The notes under the pieces are model-generated. The model ran no database searches, had not been told where the DNA came from, and saw only the letters and a list, made by a program, of their open reading frames with translations. The translations under genes and the position numbers were made by a program. This document shows, one piece after another, positions 31,023 to 39,957 of a stretch of DNA of 64,000 nt. The DNA is from Chelativorans salis (GTDB lineage Bacteria; Pseudomonadota; Alphaproteobacteria; Rhizobiales; Rhizobiaceae), in the NCBI RefSeq assembly GCF_025336525.1, contig NZ_JAOCZP010000008.1, positions 1 through 64,000 of the forward strand. Direction: 5' to 3'. How positions within the stretch are numbered: the first letter of the stretch is position 1; each line of letters begins with the position of its first letter.

Positions 31023-32087
31023 TCAAACCCAGCCGGAAAGCTCGCGCCGCACCAGCGCCTCGATCACCGCCATGCCCTCCTCGCTGTCGTTGAGGCAGGG
31101 GATGTGGGTGAAGTTCCGGCCGCCGGCCTCGTGGAAGATCTCGCCCGCCCCGATGGCAATCTCCTCCAGCGTTTCCAGGCAGTCCGACACGAAGCCGGGG
31201 TTGAAGACGGCGATCGACTTCACCCCCTCGCGCGCCAGCCTTTCCACTGTCTTGTCCGTATAAGGTTGCAACCACTCCTCCGGCCCGAAGCGCGACTGAA
31301 AGCAGGTGAGAAGCCTGTTGTCGTCCCAGCCTAGGCGCGCGCGCAGGAGGCGCGAGGACTCCTCGCAATGGCGGCCATAAGGGTCGCCGCGCTGCGCATA
31401 GCTTTGCGGAATACCGTGATAGGAGGCGATGACCACCTCTGGCTCGAAGTCGAGCGAGGCCAGATGGCGCTCGATGGAACGCGCGAGCGCATCGATATAG
31501 ACCGGCTCGTCGTAATAGGCGGGCACGGTGCGGACGGCGGGCTGGAAACGCATCTTCATCAGCGCTTCGAAAAACTTGTCGTTCACGGTGGCCGTGGTGG
31601 AGGCGGAGTATTGCGGGTAGAGCGGAAACGCCACGATGCGCTTGCACCCGCGCTCCATCAGGCTCTTCGTCACCGTCTCGATGGAAGGACTGCCATACCG
31701 CATGGCCCAGTCGACGACGATATGCTTGTGCTCGGCGAGTGCCGCGCCCAGCTTCTCCGCTTGCGCGCGAGTGAAGGTGCGCAGGGGGGACTCGTCGCGC
31801 TCCCGGTTCCAGATCTTCGCGTAGGCCGCGCCGGACTTCTTCGGCCGTGTGCTGAGAACGATGCCGTAGAGAACCGGATACCATACAGCGCGCGGCCATT
31901 CGATGACGCGCCTGTCCGACAGGAACTCGCGCAGATAGCGGCGCATCGGCCAGTAGTCTGTGCCGTCGGGCGTGCCAAGGTTGACGAGCAGCACGCCGAC
32001 CTTGCCGGCATGTGCCGGCGGAATGTCAGCAGGCTTCGGGCCTTTGGTCTTGGCGGTTTTCTTGACGGCCTTCGCGACGGTGGTCAT
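31023..32087 (-). CDS. hemH: ferrochelatase
   Basis: A 354-residue ferrochelatase inserting Fe2+ into protoporphyrin IX, the last step of haem synthesis. After a Lys/Ala-rich N-terminal extension (about 1-28) come GVLLVNLGTPDGTDYWPMRR, the active-site His in ASYHGIPQSY, and the C-terminal CLNDSEEGM region with the acidic metal-binding residue. ATG at 32087 has a GAGGGAG site; the frame is open for 84 further codons without similarity. It lacks the C-terminal Fe-S cysteines seen in some homologues. Confidence 0.95.
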   Translation of the reverse strand: MTTVAKAVKKTAKTKGPKPADIPPAHAGKVGVLLVNLGTPDGTDYWPMRRYLREFLSDRRVIEWPRAVWYPVLYGIVLSTRPKKSGAAYAKIWNRERDESPLRTFTRAQAEKLGAALAEHKHIVVDWAMRYGSPSIETVTKSLMERGCKRIVAFPLYPQYSASTTATVNDKFFEALMKMRFQPAVRTVPAYYDEPVYIDALARSIERHLASLDFEPEVVIASYHGIPQSYAQRGDPYGRHCEESSRLLRARLGWDDNRLLTCFQSRFGPEEWLQPYTDKTVERLAREGVKSIAVFNPGFVSDCLETLEEIAIGAGEIFHEAGGRNFTHIPCLNDSEEGMAVIEALVRRELSGWV

Positions 32088-32164
32088 GGCGTGCTCCCTC
32101 GGGTGAGGTACACCTAACGAAGTTTGCCGCAAGGGCAATGTCACCTGTGGCCGCAGGCAAAGGA

Positions 32165-32188
32165 ATGCCCCACCCGAAGGCGGGGCAT
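32165..32188 (-). terminator. hairpin terminator after the nucleotidase gene
   Basis: On the minus strand ATGCCCCGCC and GGTGGGGCAT form a 10-bp stem with one wobble, capped by a TTCG tetraloop and followed by TCCTTT. It lies 25 bp after the nucleotidase stop codon and upstream of hemH. Confidence 0.6.
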
Positions 32189-32212
32189 CCAAAAGACCGG
32201 CTGCGGCGGGTA

Positions 32213-34216
32213 CTATTCGGCCGGCGGCACGATCAGTGTGGCGCCGACGACGAGGCCGCGCTCGCCGAAATCCGGGTTGGCCTCCGCCAGCGTGGACCAC
32301 TTCTCCGGATCGCCGTAGAATTTCTGCGCGAGGTCCCAATAGGTGTCGCCGCGCATGATGACATAGGTCTCTTCCATGGCGGTCGCTTCCTCGGCAGCGT
32401 CCATGGGCTCTTCCGTAGCCGCCATCTCGCCTTCGGTTTCCGTTTCGTCGGCCTTCGGCTCGGCCATCGCCGCTTCGTCGTCCGTCTCTTCCATCGGCTC
32501 CTCGGAAGCGGCCATCTCGCCGTCCTCTTCCGTCATGGCGTCGTCCCCGGCCGTCTCAGTGGGTTCGTCCTCCGCCATGGCCTCCGGCTCTTCTGCCTCT
32601 TCCGCCATAGCCGCGGCTTCCGTGATGCGGCCGTCGGTGTAGGGCTGGTAGGGCTTGTTCTCTGCCAGATAGTCGGCCACCACCTGTTCCAGCCCCGGCC
32701 CGTAGTCATAGGCGTTCTCGGCATTTTCGGCGAACAGGTTATAGCCATCGCCACCGCCGCGCATGAAGTTGTTGGAGGCGATGGTGTAGGTCTCGTTCGG
32801 GTCGATGGGCGTCCATTCATTGCCGTCCGCCTGCACCTCGACATCGCTGACGCGGCTGCCGGGCTCGGCCGATGGGTCGAAGGTGAAGCGCAGGCCCGAG
32901 ACCTGTGGGAAGCGTCCCGCACCCTCCTCGATCTGGCTGACACCGCTTTCGAGCGAGGCGACGACATCCGCCCCCTTCAACTGAAACGTGGCAAGCGTGT
33001 TTTGGAAAGGCAGAACCTCCAACACCTCGCCCATGGTCACCTCGCCGGCGTCGATGGAGGCGCGTAGGCCGCCGCCATTGGTGATGGCGAACTGCACGCC
33101 CTGGTCCTTGGTCCGCGCCAGCATGGCATCGGTCACCAGGTTGCCCATCTCGCATTCCTGCGCCCGGCAGGTATCGCGGCTGCCATCGATAGGTGCAGCC
33201 GTCTCGGAGACGACCGTGGTCTTCAATTCCTCGATGGGCCCGGCAAGTTCCTGAACACGCGCCGCCACCTCTTCATCCGGCTCGACAGACGCGTCGATCA
33301 GATGCACGTCGCCGGTGGCTTCCGTCACCGTGCCCGCGTCATCGAAGACGACGTTCAGTTCGCCCAGATACTTGGAATAGGCATTCGCCTGGACCACCGG
33401 CACCTGATAGCCGTCCGGGTTGTCCACCATCGTGGGGTAGGGGCCTTCGGCGCCGTCGATGGAGTTGGAAAGAAGCGTGTTGGTGTGGCCGCCCACCACC
33501 ACGTCGACGCCCGGTATCTTGGCGATGGCCGCGAGGTCGCGCGGGTATCCGACATGGGTGAGCGCGATGATCTTGTTCACGCCTTCAGCCTTAACCGCCT
33601 CGACCGCCGCGGTGATCCCCTCGTCATCGTCGATGATGGAGACGTTCTCGCCCGGCGAGGAAAGCTCGGCCGTGTCGTTGGCCACCGCACCGACGATGCC
33701 GATCTTCTCCCCACCCACCTCGAGCACGACATATTCGCGCACCCGATCGCCGAGCGCGGAAGCCTCCGTCGCCTTCACGTTGGAGCCCAGCACGGGGAAC
33801 TTGACCTTCTCCAGAAAAGCGGCCAGTCCGTCTTCGCCGTCGTCGAACTCGTGGTTGCCGACCACCATGGCGTCGGTCTCCATGAGGTTCAGGAACTCGG
33901 CCTCCACCTCGCCTTTGTAGGTGGTGTAGAAGAGCGAGCCCTGGAAATTGTCACCGGCATTCAGGAACAGCACATTCTCGCCGTTGAGCGCGGAACGCCG
34001 CTCGCCCACTGCCGTTACGAGGCGTGCGGCACCCCCGAAGCACTCGCCGGCGGCATCGTCCTCGGCCGAGCAGGTGGAATCGTATTTATTGATGGGCTCG
34101 ATGCGGCTGTGCCAGTCGTTGATGTGCAGGATATTGAGCGTGTAGTCGGCTAATGACGGCGCCGCGGACAGCGCCAGAGCCGACGTGCTCAAAGCCAGGA
34201 CTGCAAATTTTCTCAT
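32213..34216 (-). CDS. exported 5'-nucleotidase/metallophosphatase fused to a LysM domain
   Basis: A 667-residue exported UshA-type nucleotidase. A signal peptide (about 1-23) precedes the metallophosphatase domain, with LHINDWHSR, LNAGDNFQG, GNHEFDDG and GGHTNTLL. The 5'-nucleotidase C-terminal domain (about 330-520) has ITNGGGLRA and NNFMRGGGDGYN. Unusually, an acidic low-complexity linker of about 85 residues follows, containing two copies of a GEMAA(S/T)EEPM unit of about 21 residues, then a C-terminal LysM domain (YVIMRGDTYWDLAQKFYG) that would hold the enzyme on peptidoglycan. A start at 34216 rather than 34222 is preferred because GGGAG is then seven bases upstream. Likely role: periplasmic nucleotide or phosphate salvage. 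Confidence 0.88.
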   Translation of the reverse strand: MRKFAVLALSTSALALSAAPSLADYTLNILHINDWHSRIEPINKYDSTCSAEDDAAGECFGGAARLVTAVGERRSALNGENVLFLNAGDNFQGSLFYTTYKGEVEAEFLNLMETDAMVVGNHEFDDGEDGLAAFLEKVKFPVLGSNVKATEASALGDRVREYVVLEVGGEKIGIVGAVANDTAELSSPGENVSIIDDDEGITAAVEAVKAEGVNKIIALTHVGYPRDLAAIAKIPGVDVVVGGHTNTLLSNSIDGAEGPYPTMVDNPDGYQVPVVQANAYSKYLGELNVVFDDAGTVTEATGDVHLIDASVEPDEEVAARVQELAGPIEELKTTVVSETAAPIDGSRDTCRAQECEMGNLVTDAMLARTKDQGVQFAITNGGGLRASIDAGEVTMGEVLEVLPFQNTLATFQLKGADVVASLESGVSQIEEGAGRFPQVSGLRFTFDPSAEPGSRVSDVEVQADGNEWTPIDPNETYTIASNNFMRGGGDGYNLFAENAENAYDYGPGLEQVVADYLAENKPYQPYTDGRITEAAAMAEEAEEPEAMAEDEPTETAGDDAMTEEDGEMAASEEPMEETDDEAAMAEPKADETETEGEMAATEEPMDAAEEATAMEETYVIMRGDTYWDLAQKFYGDPEKWSTLAEANPDFGERGLVVGATLIVPPAE

Positions 34217-34636
34217 GATCATGCTCCCGAGTGGTTCCCTGATTATCCCGCTCTACCGCCGCACCATGTCGGTTTCGTAACGCATTGGGAACATGTTCCC
34301 ACTGGCTTTCGGGGGATGCAAGAAAAACGTTGCCGCCTCGCTTTCTCGGCCGGGATGAAGCGCGCTTGGAAGTGCGGCCCTTTCGGCCAAGGGAGGTCGG
34401 AGGGTTCAACGGTCAGACGGTGAAAACCGGGCGTGACGACGATGACGCCCATCCTCACGGTCGGCGGGCGGGGGATAAAATAGGCCAAACCAAGTTACCG
34501 CACCATCCAGATTTGCAAGCAATAACAAATGGTTGAAAGATGCGCGGAAAATTCCGGAAGCAAAACACACCCGCGTTTGTCCCCGCGGGTGCGCAGCGGC
34601 GGAAAATAGGACCAAGACAGAAACGGAGGTCCCTTC
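34217..34636. promoter_or_regulatory. 420-bp divergent intergenic region with a perfect 16-bp palindrome
   Basis: This region separates the divergent nucleotidase and muramidase genes. It holds no gene I can support. TGGGAACATGTTCCCA (34286-34301) is a perfect palindrome, 70 bp upstream of the nucleotidase start, and is a candidate operator. The rest is ordinary sequence with an AT-richer patch near 34500-34540 that may hold the muramidase promoter. Confidence 0.4.
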
Positions 34637-35518
34637 ATGTTTTCCGCCGATACGATAGAACGCATCATCGACACCGCCCGCCGCGCCGACCTGGACCCCG
34701 CGCTCCTTCTCGCCTTGGTCGAGGTGGAGACCGGCGGCAGGACGCATGCTGTCGTCAACGGCAGGCGCGAGCCGTTGATCCGCTTCGAAGGCCATTATTT
34801 CGACCGCCGCCTTTCGCCGCCAGATCGGGAGCTGGCCCGTCGCGAGGGTCTTGCGGCACCCACCGCCGGCGCCGTGCACAACCCGCCAGGGCAGGCTGCG
34901 CGCTGGCGGATGCTCGAGCGCGCGATCGAGATCGACCGCCGCGGGGCCTACGAATCCACCTCCTGGGGCATGGGGCAGGTGATGGGCGCCCACTGGGCTT
35001 GGCTCGGCTACAAGAACGTGGATGCGTTGGTGGACAAAGCGCGCAGCGGACCGGAAGGCGAGCTCGATCTCATGCTGCGCTATATCGACAAGGCCGGGCT
35101 GATGGAGCCGCTCAGGAATCGCGACTGGGCCGCCTTCGCCCGTGGCTATAACGGCCCCGCCTTCGCTGGGCACAGCTACCACATAAAGCTCTCCCTCGCC
35201 TATCGCCGCCATGCGCGTCGGCTGGCGGTGGCGCCCGGTACGCCCGGCCTTCTGCGCAAGGGCGACCACGGCACGGCGGTGCGGCACCTGCAGAACCTGC
35301 TTCGCGCGCTCGGCCATCCGGTGGCGAGCGACGGCATTTTCGGTCCCCGTACCGAGGCGGCGGTTGCGCTGTTCCAGCGCCGCCAGGGGCTGATGGCTGA
35401 CGGCATTGCCGGCCCGGCGACCATGGAGGCGATGGAAAAGGCATTGCCGTTGGCCGGCATGGACCGGACACTGCGGGACGGCATTGCCGAGCTATGGCGG
35501 CGTATCGTCAAAGCCTGA
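34637..35518 (+). CDS. N-acetylmuramidase-domain endolysin-like protein with peptidoglycan-binding domain
   Basis: A 293-residue protein with an N-terminal N-acetylmuramidase (DUF3380) domain (about 5-190) and a C-terminal PG_binding_1 domain (about 200-270, KGDHGTAVRHLQNLLRALGH). The candidate catalytic Glu is in LIRFEGHYF (Glu51), and the family signature STSWGMGQVMGAHWAWLGY is present. There is no signal peptide, as in phage endolysins that need a holin. No other phage gene is nearby, so it may be a domesticated phage lysin or a toxin-like muramidase. Codon usage matches the neighbours. Confidence 0.85.
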   Translation: MFSADTIERIIDTARRADLDPALLLALVEVETGGRTHAVVNGRREPLIRFEGHYFDRRLSPPDRELARREGLAAPTAGAVHNPPGQAARWRMLERAIEIDRRGAYESTSWGMGQVMGAHWAWLGYKNVDALVDKARSGPEGELDLMLRYIDKAGLMEPLRNRDWAAFARGYNGPAFAGHSYHIKLSLAYRRHARRLAVAPGTPGLLRKGDHGTAVRHLQNLLRALGHPVASDGIFGPRTEAAVALFQRRQGLMADGIAGPATMEAMEKALPLAGMDRTLRDGIAELWRRIVKA

Positions 35519-35589
35519 ACCGCCCGCGGCATTTGAATTCGCATTGAATCGGTCTATGAGATGCACCGAAACCCACGCTGGAGCCGGTG

Positions 35590-36234
35590 ATGAAGAAGAG
35601 GAAGACGGAAAAGCTTCTGGAGATCCTGTCCGGGCAGCCGGTCATCCCGGTGCTCAGGATCGACCGTATAGCCGATGCCGTTCCGCTGACCCGCGCGCTC
35701 GCCAAGGGCGGGCTGCCGGCGGTCGAGATCACGCTGCGCACGCCCGATGCGCTGGATGCCATCCGCCTGGTGGTCGACGAGGTGCCGGAAGCCATCGTTG
35801 GCGCCGGCACCATTCTGACGGGGAAGGATTTCGCCGGCGCGGCGGTAGCCGGGGCGCAATTCATCGTTTCACCCGGAACGACACAGGAGCTCCTGGACGC
35901 GGCCACCCGGTCGGAGGTGCCCTTCCTCCCCGGCGCGGTCACGCCAAGCGAGGTCATGGCCATGCGCGACGAGGGCTATGAGATCCTGAAGTTCTTTCCC
36001 GCCGAGCAGGCGGGCGGCGCGGCTTTCCTGAAGTCGCTCGCCTCACCGCTCCCAAGCGTGCGCTTCTGCCCCACCGGAGGCATCTCGCCGAAGAACGCGG
36101 CCGATTATCTGTCGTTGCCCAACGTGGTGTGCATCGGCGGCTCATGGGTCGCGCCCGACGCCGAGCTTGCGGCCGGCAACTGGCAGGCGGTGGAAGAACT
36201 GGCGCGCGAAGCGGCGAAGCTTGCCCGCCGATAG
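35590..36234 (+). CDS. eda: 2-keto-3-deoxy-6-phosphogluconate (KDPG) aldolase
   Basis: A 214-residue class I aldolase that splits KDPG to pyruvate and glyceraldehyde-3-phosphate in the Entner-Doudoroff pathway. Glu46 (GLPAVEITLR) and the Schiff-base Lys134 (EILKFFPAEQAGG) are present, with VGAGTIL and FCPTGGIS also typical. The start is the ATG at 35590, one codon after a possible GTG. edd and zwf are not in the window. It ends just before a hairpin at 36241. Confidence 0.92.
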   Translation: MKKRKTEKLLEILSGQPVIPVLRIDRIADAVPLTRALAKGGLPAVEITLRTPDALDAIRLVVDEVPEAIVGAGTILTGKDFAGAAVAGAQFIVSPGTTQELLDAATRSEVPFLPGAVTPSEVMAMRDEGYEILKFFPAEQAGGAAFLKSLASPLPSVRFCPTGGISPKNAADYLSLPNVVCIGGSWVAPDAELAAGNWQAVEELAREAAKLARR

Positions 36235-36240
36235 TCTGCC

Positions 36241-36260
36241 GCGCGTCCATTTGGACGCGC
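36241..36260. repeat. GCGTCC-type hairpin between eda and the DUF882 gene
   Basis: GCGCGTCC and GGACGCGC form a perfect 8-bp stem with loop ATTT between two convergent genes. Without a T-tract it is only a weak terminator candidate. Its core GCGTCC-N4-GGACGC is shared with the element at 29306-29321. Confidence 0.5.
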
Positions 36261-36272
36261 AGGGGACGTTCC

Positions 36273-38072
36273 CTACTCGAACTTCGCCACAGACAAGAAG
36301 GTGATGGCCCTGCCGCTGAAGCTGCGGACATCCGCCACTTCGACGCCTCGCTCGAAGCCGCCCGTATAGACGGTCTTGGGCGCGGCGGCGATCTCGGCGC
36401 TGAAGGCAGGCACGTCGGCATGCGGCGCCCTGTCGAGCACCGATTCCCGGCTGAGCATGTGCTGCGCCGTTGCCACCGTGGCAGGCAGCACCATCGGCTT
36501 TGGCACGTCACGCGTGTCCACGGCGGTTGGCTTCGGGCCTTTGGGCGTCGTCTTTACGCCGCCCGAAAGGAGCGCTTCCGGCGACACGCCGCCGTTCGCC
36601 TTCAAAAGTGCCACGCGTGGCGACGCATCGCTCCGCTCCGGCTCGACCGCCGGTTCCGAGTGTACGGCGGCCAGCCTCGCTTGGCGCTCTTGCTCGGTGA
36701 GTTGCGGTTCTTTCGGCAGAGCGGCGAGGGTATATTCCGGCCTCGTAAGGCCTGTCGTGGCGGCCGGTACCGGCACGGCAGCCGCCAGCACCTCCTCGAC
36801 ATCCCTCTTGGGCGCATCATCCTTCTGCGCGGCCAGGATCTCGGCGATCGCATCCGAAGAACGCGGCGGCTCCGGCCGGCGCGTGGGCGTGACGAAGGCA
36901 GATGCCATCTGCATCGTCCCTTCGCTTTCACTCTCCGCCGTTTTTGTCGCGGGCGTGTAGTCTGGCCGCCGGGTTGGCCGCGGCACGTTGAGCGCCACCT
37001 GCGTGGCCTCCTCCTGAGGTGCCGCCTCCTCGGCGGTAGCGGGCGTCTCCTCGGGTGCCGGCGTCTCGGCCTGCTGCGGAGTTCCGACATCGGCGCTCGG
37101 ACGCGGCGCGATACGCGGCACGGGGAGCGAGCGCTCCGGAAGTGCTGCGAGGATAGTGGCTGGCGTCCCGGGCTCCGGCTGAGCCTGCGGCTGCTGAGCC
37201 ACCTGCGGCTGCGCCTGCTGCACGGCCTGCGCCGGGCGCGGCGCGGCGGCGACTTGCGTGTCGGCGTTGTCCTCTTCCTCGTCGGCACCGCCGCCCCTGC
37301 CGAAGAGCGCGGCCAGAAGTCCGCGCCCGCGGTTGCGGCCGCCGCTGTCGTTGGCCACCTGGATGGAGCCGCCGTTGCGCTGACGCGCTTCATAGGCGGC
37401 AAGCGCCTGCTGGTAGCCGGGCATAGCCTTGCCGTCCGAAGGCACGTGCACCGTCTTACCGTCAGGGAAGACCGAAGCCAGCTCCTGGCGGCTCATGCGC
37501 GGCCAATGGCGCACATTGCCCACGTCAAGGTGGACGAAAGGCGAGCCCGAACGCGGATAGTAGCCCACACCGCCAACCTCCATCTTCAGGCCGAGATTGC
37601 GCAGCGTGGAAAGCTTCACGTCCGGCAGATAGAAGTCGATCGCCTTGCCCAGCATATGCTGGCTCTTCTCGGCAACGCCGCTGGAGCGTTTGCGCAGCAT
37701 GGCGTTCGTCGCCGGCGAGCGGTAGGCGGAGACGACATGGATATAGTCGCGCGAGCCCGAGGCGCGGTAGACCTCCCACAAAAGGTCGAGCAGGCGCGGG
37801 TCCATCTTGGTGGGCTCGTTGCGGCGCCAGTCACGCAGGATGTGGTTGACCTGGTTGAGGCCGCTCTGCAGATAGCGGCCGTTGCGCTTGTAGGCGATCT
37901 CGGCCCGCTCTTTCGTATGCAGGAAATAGAGCCTCAGTGTGCGTGTCTCGGCGGTGGCCGCCGGGACGGCAGTAAGCAGGACGGTCACGGCAAGCATCAG
38001 CCCGGCCAGAACCTTCACCGGCCCGAACCCTCCCTTGCGCAATCGGCGATGCGAAACGTCGTCGTTTTTCAA
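36273..38072 (-). CDS. exported DUF882 (M15-like peptidase) protein with long disordered tail
   Basis: A 599-residue protein. After a signal/anchor segment (about 20-42) comes a DUF882 domain (about 45-200) related to D-Ala-D-Ala carboxypeptidases of family M15. Zinc ligands are intact: His139 and Asp146 (HMLGKAIDF) and His181 (FVHLDVG); SAYRSPATN is also typical. The remaining 400 residues are low-complexity, rich in Ala, Pro, Glu and Gln, and likely disordered, perhaps spanning the periplasm or binding the wall. In E. coli the related YcbK/MepK cleaves 3-3 peptidoglycan crosslinks; that function is plausible here but unproven. Confidence 0.85.
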   Translation of the reverse strand: MKNDDVSHRRLRKGGFGPVKVLAGLMLAVTVLLTAVPAATAETRTLRLYFLHTKERAEIAYKRNGRYLQSGLNQVNHILRDWRRNEPTKMDPRLLDLLWEVYRASGSRDYIHVVSAYRSPATNAMLRKRSSGVAEKSQHMLGKAIDFYLPDVKLSTLRNLGLKMEVGGVGYYPRSGSPFVHLDVGNVRHWPRMSRQELASVFPDGKTVHVPSDGKAMPGYQQALAAYEARQRNGGSIQVANDSGGRNRGRGLLAALFGRGGGADEEEDNADTQVAAAPRPAQAVQQAQPQVAQQPQAQPEPGTPATILAALPERSLPVPRIAPRPSADVGTPQQAETPAPEETPATAEEAAPQEEATQVALNVPRPTRRPDYTPATKTAESESEGTMQMASAFVTPTRRPEPPRSSDAIAEILAAQKDDAPKRDVEEVLAAAVPVPAATTGLTRPEYTLAALPKEPQLTEQERQARLAAVHSEPAVEPERSDASPRVALLKANGGVSPEALLSGGVKTTPKGPKPTAVDTRDVPKPMVLPATVATAQHMLSRESVLDRAPHADVPAFSAEIAAAPKTVYTGGFERGVEVADVRSFSGRAITFLSVAKFE

Positions 38073-38266
38073 ACCTTGGCCTTCGGCAGCAATTGTCCCC
38101 GAAACGAGAGCCGAACAGCGCCCCCGAACGTACGCGCAGTCTCCATGACAATGGTTAACCGAGACTTATTGAAACGGCAATGCGCTAGGAGCGTGGCAAC
38201 AACGTGGCGCAGCAGCATTTGGACCGGGCTTGGTGAACGAACGCTGAAGCCGCTGGCCGATGGGCC

Positions 38267-39760
38267 TCAGTCCGACCTGCCGCGCTCCTCGGCCGGGTCG
38301 ATGCCCATTTCCTTGAGCTTGCGGTAAAGCGTGGAGCGGCCGATGCCGAGCCGGCGGGCAACCTCGCTCATCTGCCCGTCATAATGCTCGATGGCAAGAC
38401 GAATCATTTCCCGCTCGGTCGCTTCGAGCGTCCGTATATGGCCGTCCTCGCCGAAAACGCGCAGGAGCGCAGGGTGAGGCGGTTGGCGCAGCAGCGGTGC
38501 TTCCCCACCGCCCCCGGCGGCACTCTCGTGTGCCGCTTCCTGTTCCGGCGGAGCGAGCAACGCCTCGTCGATGCCATCTACCTGCGCACGGATCTGCGGG
38601 AACTCGGCCACCGTCAGCATCTCTCCCTCGCTCAGCACCAGCCCGCGGAAGACGGCATTCTCCAATTGCCGGATATTGCCCGGCCAATCATAGGCCGACA
38701 GCATGTCGAGCGCCTCGGCGGTGATGCCGGAGACATGTGCTCCGGGAACCGCATCGGCAAAGCGGGCGATGAAATGCTGTACCAGGAGCGGGATATCCTC
38801 CTTGCGCTCACGCAACGGCGGCATCATGATCGGGAACACGTTGAGCCGGTAGAACAAATCCTCCCGAAAACGCCCCTCCTTCACGCGTTCGAGCAAATTC
38901 TGGTTGCTGGCCGAAATCAGCCTGATATCAACCTTCACCGTGCCGCGCGCGCCCACCGGGTCCACCTCGCCCTCCTGCACCGCACGCAGGAGCTTGACCT
39001 GGACGTCGGCCGGCAGGTCGCCGATCTCGTCGAGGAAGAGCGTGCCGGTGTTTGCTTCGATGAACTTGCCCGTGTGCTTCTCCGTGGCGCCGGTGAAGGA
39101 GCCTTTCTCGTGGCCGAACAAGATGCTTTCCACGAGATTCTCGGGAATGGCCCCGCAGTTGACGGTGACAAATGGCTTCGTCCGCCGCGCACTCTCACCG
39201 CGGATGGCGCGGGCGATCAGCTCTTTGCCCACTCCCGATTCGCCTTCGATAAGGATGGGGATGTCCGAGGCGGCCGCCTTGCGAGCAAGCCGGGTGACGC
39301 GCTCCATGGTTGGGCTGCCGGTAACGATATCGCTGAAGGAAAAGCCCTTTTCCCTGCGGCGTTTGCGCCGCACCGTGCCTTCCAGCGCCTCCACCTTCAG
39401 TGCATTGTGGATCGCCTTGCCGAGCCGCTCCGGTGAGACCGGCTTCACGACGAAATCGAAGGCACCGGCCCGCATGGCTGCCACCGCCGTCTCAACGCCG
39501 CCTTTGGCTGTCTGCACGATGACGGGCACGTCGACGCCTGCCTGGCGCATACGCCGCATCACATCGATGCCATCCATCCCAGGCATCATTAAGTCCATGA
39601 CGACGGCACGCGGCTCCGCCGGGCGCGCGCCGTTCACGGCTTCGAGCGCCTCTTCGCCGCCCTCAGCAAGCACCGGCGCATATCCCAGCTTCCGGACCAT
39701 CGCGTCGAGAAGGCGGCGCTGCACCGGGTCGTCGTCAACTATCAAGATCGTGTCGGGCAT
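38267..39760 (-). CDS. sigma-54-dependent response regulator (NtrC family), orphan
   Basis: A 497-residue transcription activator. The receiver domain carries Asp56 (VVMDLMMPGMDG). The AAA+ domain (about 155-385) has Walker A GESGVGKE and a sigma-54 contact loop reading GSFTGA instead of GAFTGA. The C-terminal Fis-type helix-turn-helix reads MSEVARRLGIGRSTLYRKL. It should activate sigma-54 promoters after phosphorylation. No histidine kinase is adjacent. The start at 39760 gives a normal receiver N-terminus (MPDTILIVDDD); a GTG at 39790 is the alternative. Neither has a strong Shine-Dalgarno site. Confidence 0.93.
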   Translation of the reverse strand: MPDTILIVDDDPVQRRLLDAMVRKLGYAPVLAEGGEEALEAVNGARPAEPRAVVMDLMMPGMDGIDVMRRMRQAGVDVPVIVQTAKGGVETAVAAMRAGAFDFVVKPVSPERLGKAIHNALKVEALEGTVRRKRRREKGFSFSDIVTGSPTMERVTRLARKAAASDIPILIEGESGVGKELIARAIRGESARRTKPFVTVNCGAIPENLVESILFGHEKGSFTGATEKHTGKFIEANTGTLFLDEIGDLPADVQVKLLRAVQEGEVDPVGARGTVKVDIRLISASNQNLLERVKEGRFREDLFYRLNVFPIMMPPLRERKEDIPLLVQHFIARFADAVPGAHVSGITAEALDMLSAYDWPGNIRQLENAVFRGLVLSEGEMLTVAEFPQIRAQVDGIDEALLAPPEQEAAHESAAGGGGEAPLLRQPPHPALLRVFGEDGHIRTLEATEREMIRLAIEHYDGQMSEVARRLGIGRSTLYRKLKEMGIDPAEERGRSD

Positions 39761-39957
39761 GAATGCAACAGCTTCGAAGGAATCGCGCACATACGCTCGT
39801 TGGAAGACTGGAACAATATGGCACAGGCTTCTAAACAGGCCTTCAAGAAACCCGGTGAATGAATCCTTGATATCGAGAACGCAGATTGTTTTCAGGACAC
39901 TATGGGTTCGTTCCGCAGTTACAACGGGCTTTGAGCCCGCAGACAGGAGTACCCCTC

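Noticed and set aside
34286-34301. SOS (LexA) box
   Set aside because: The palindrome has only two bases between GAAC and GTTC and does not fit the GAAC-N7-GAAC direct repeat of alphaproteobacteria.
36129-38327. A 732-codon plus-strand open frame opposite the DUF882 gene
   Set aside because: It is an antisense frame produced by GC-rich third positions, with Arg/His/Gly-biased composition and no domain; the minus-strand gene has a signal peptide and an intact zinc site.
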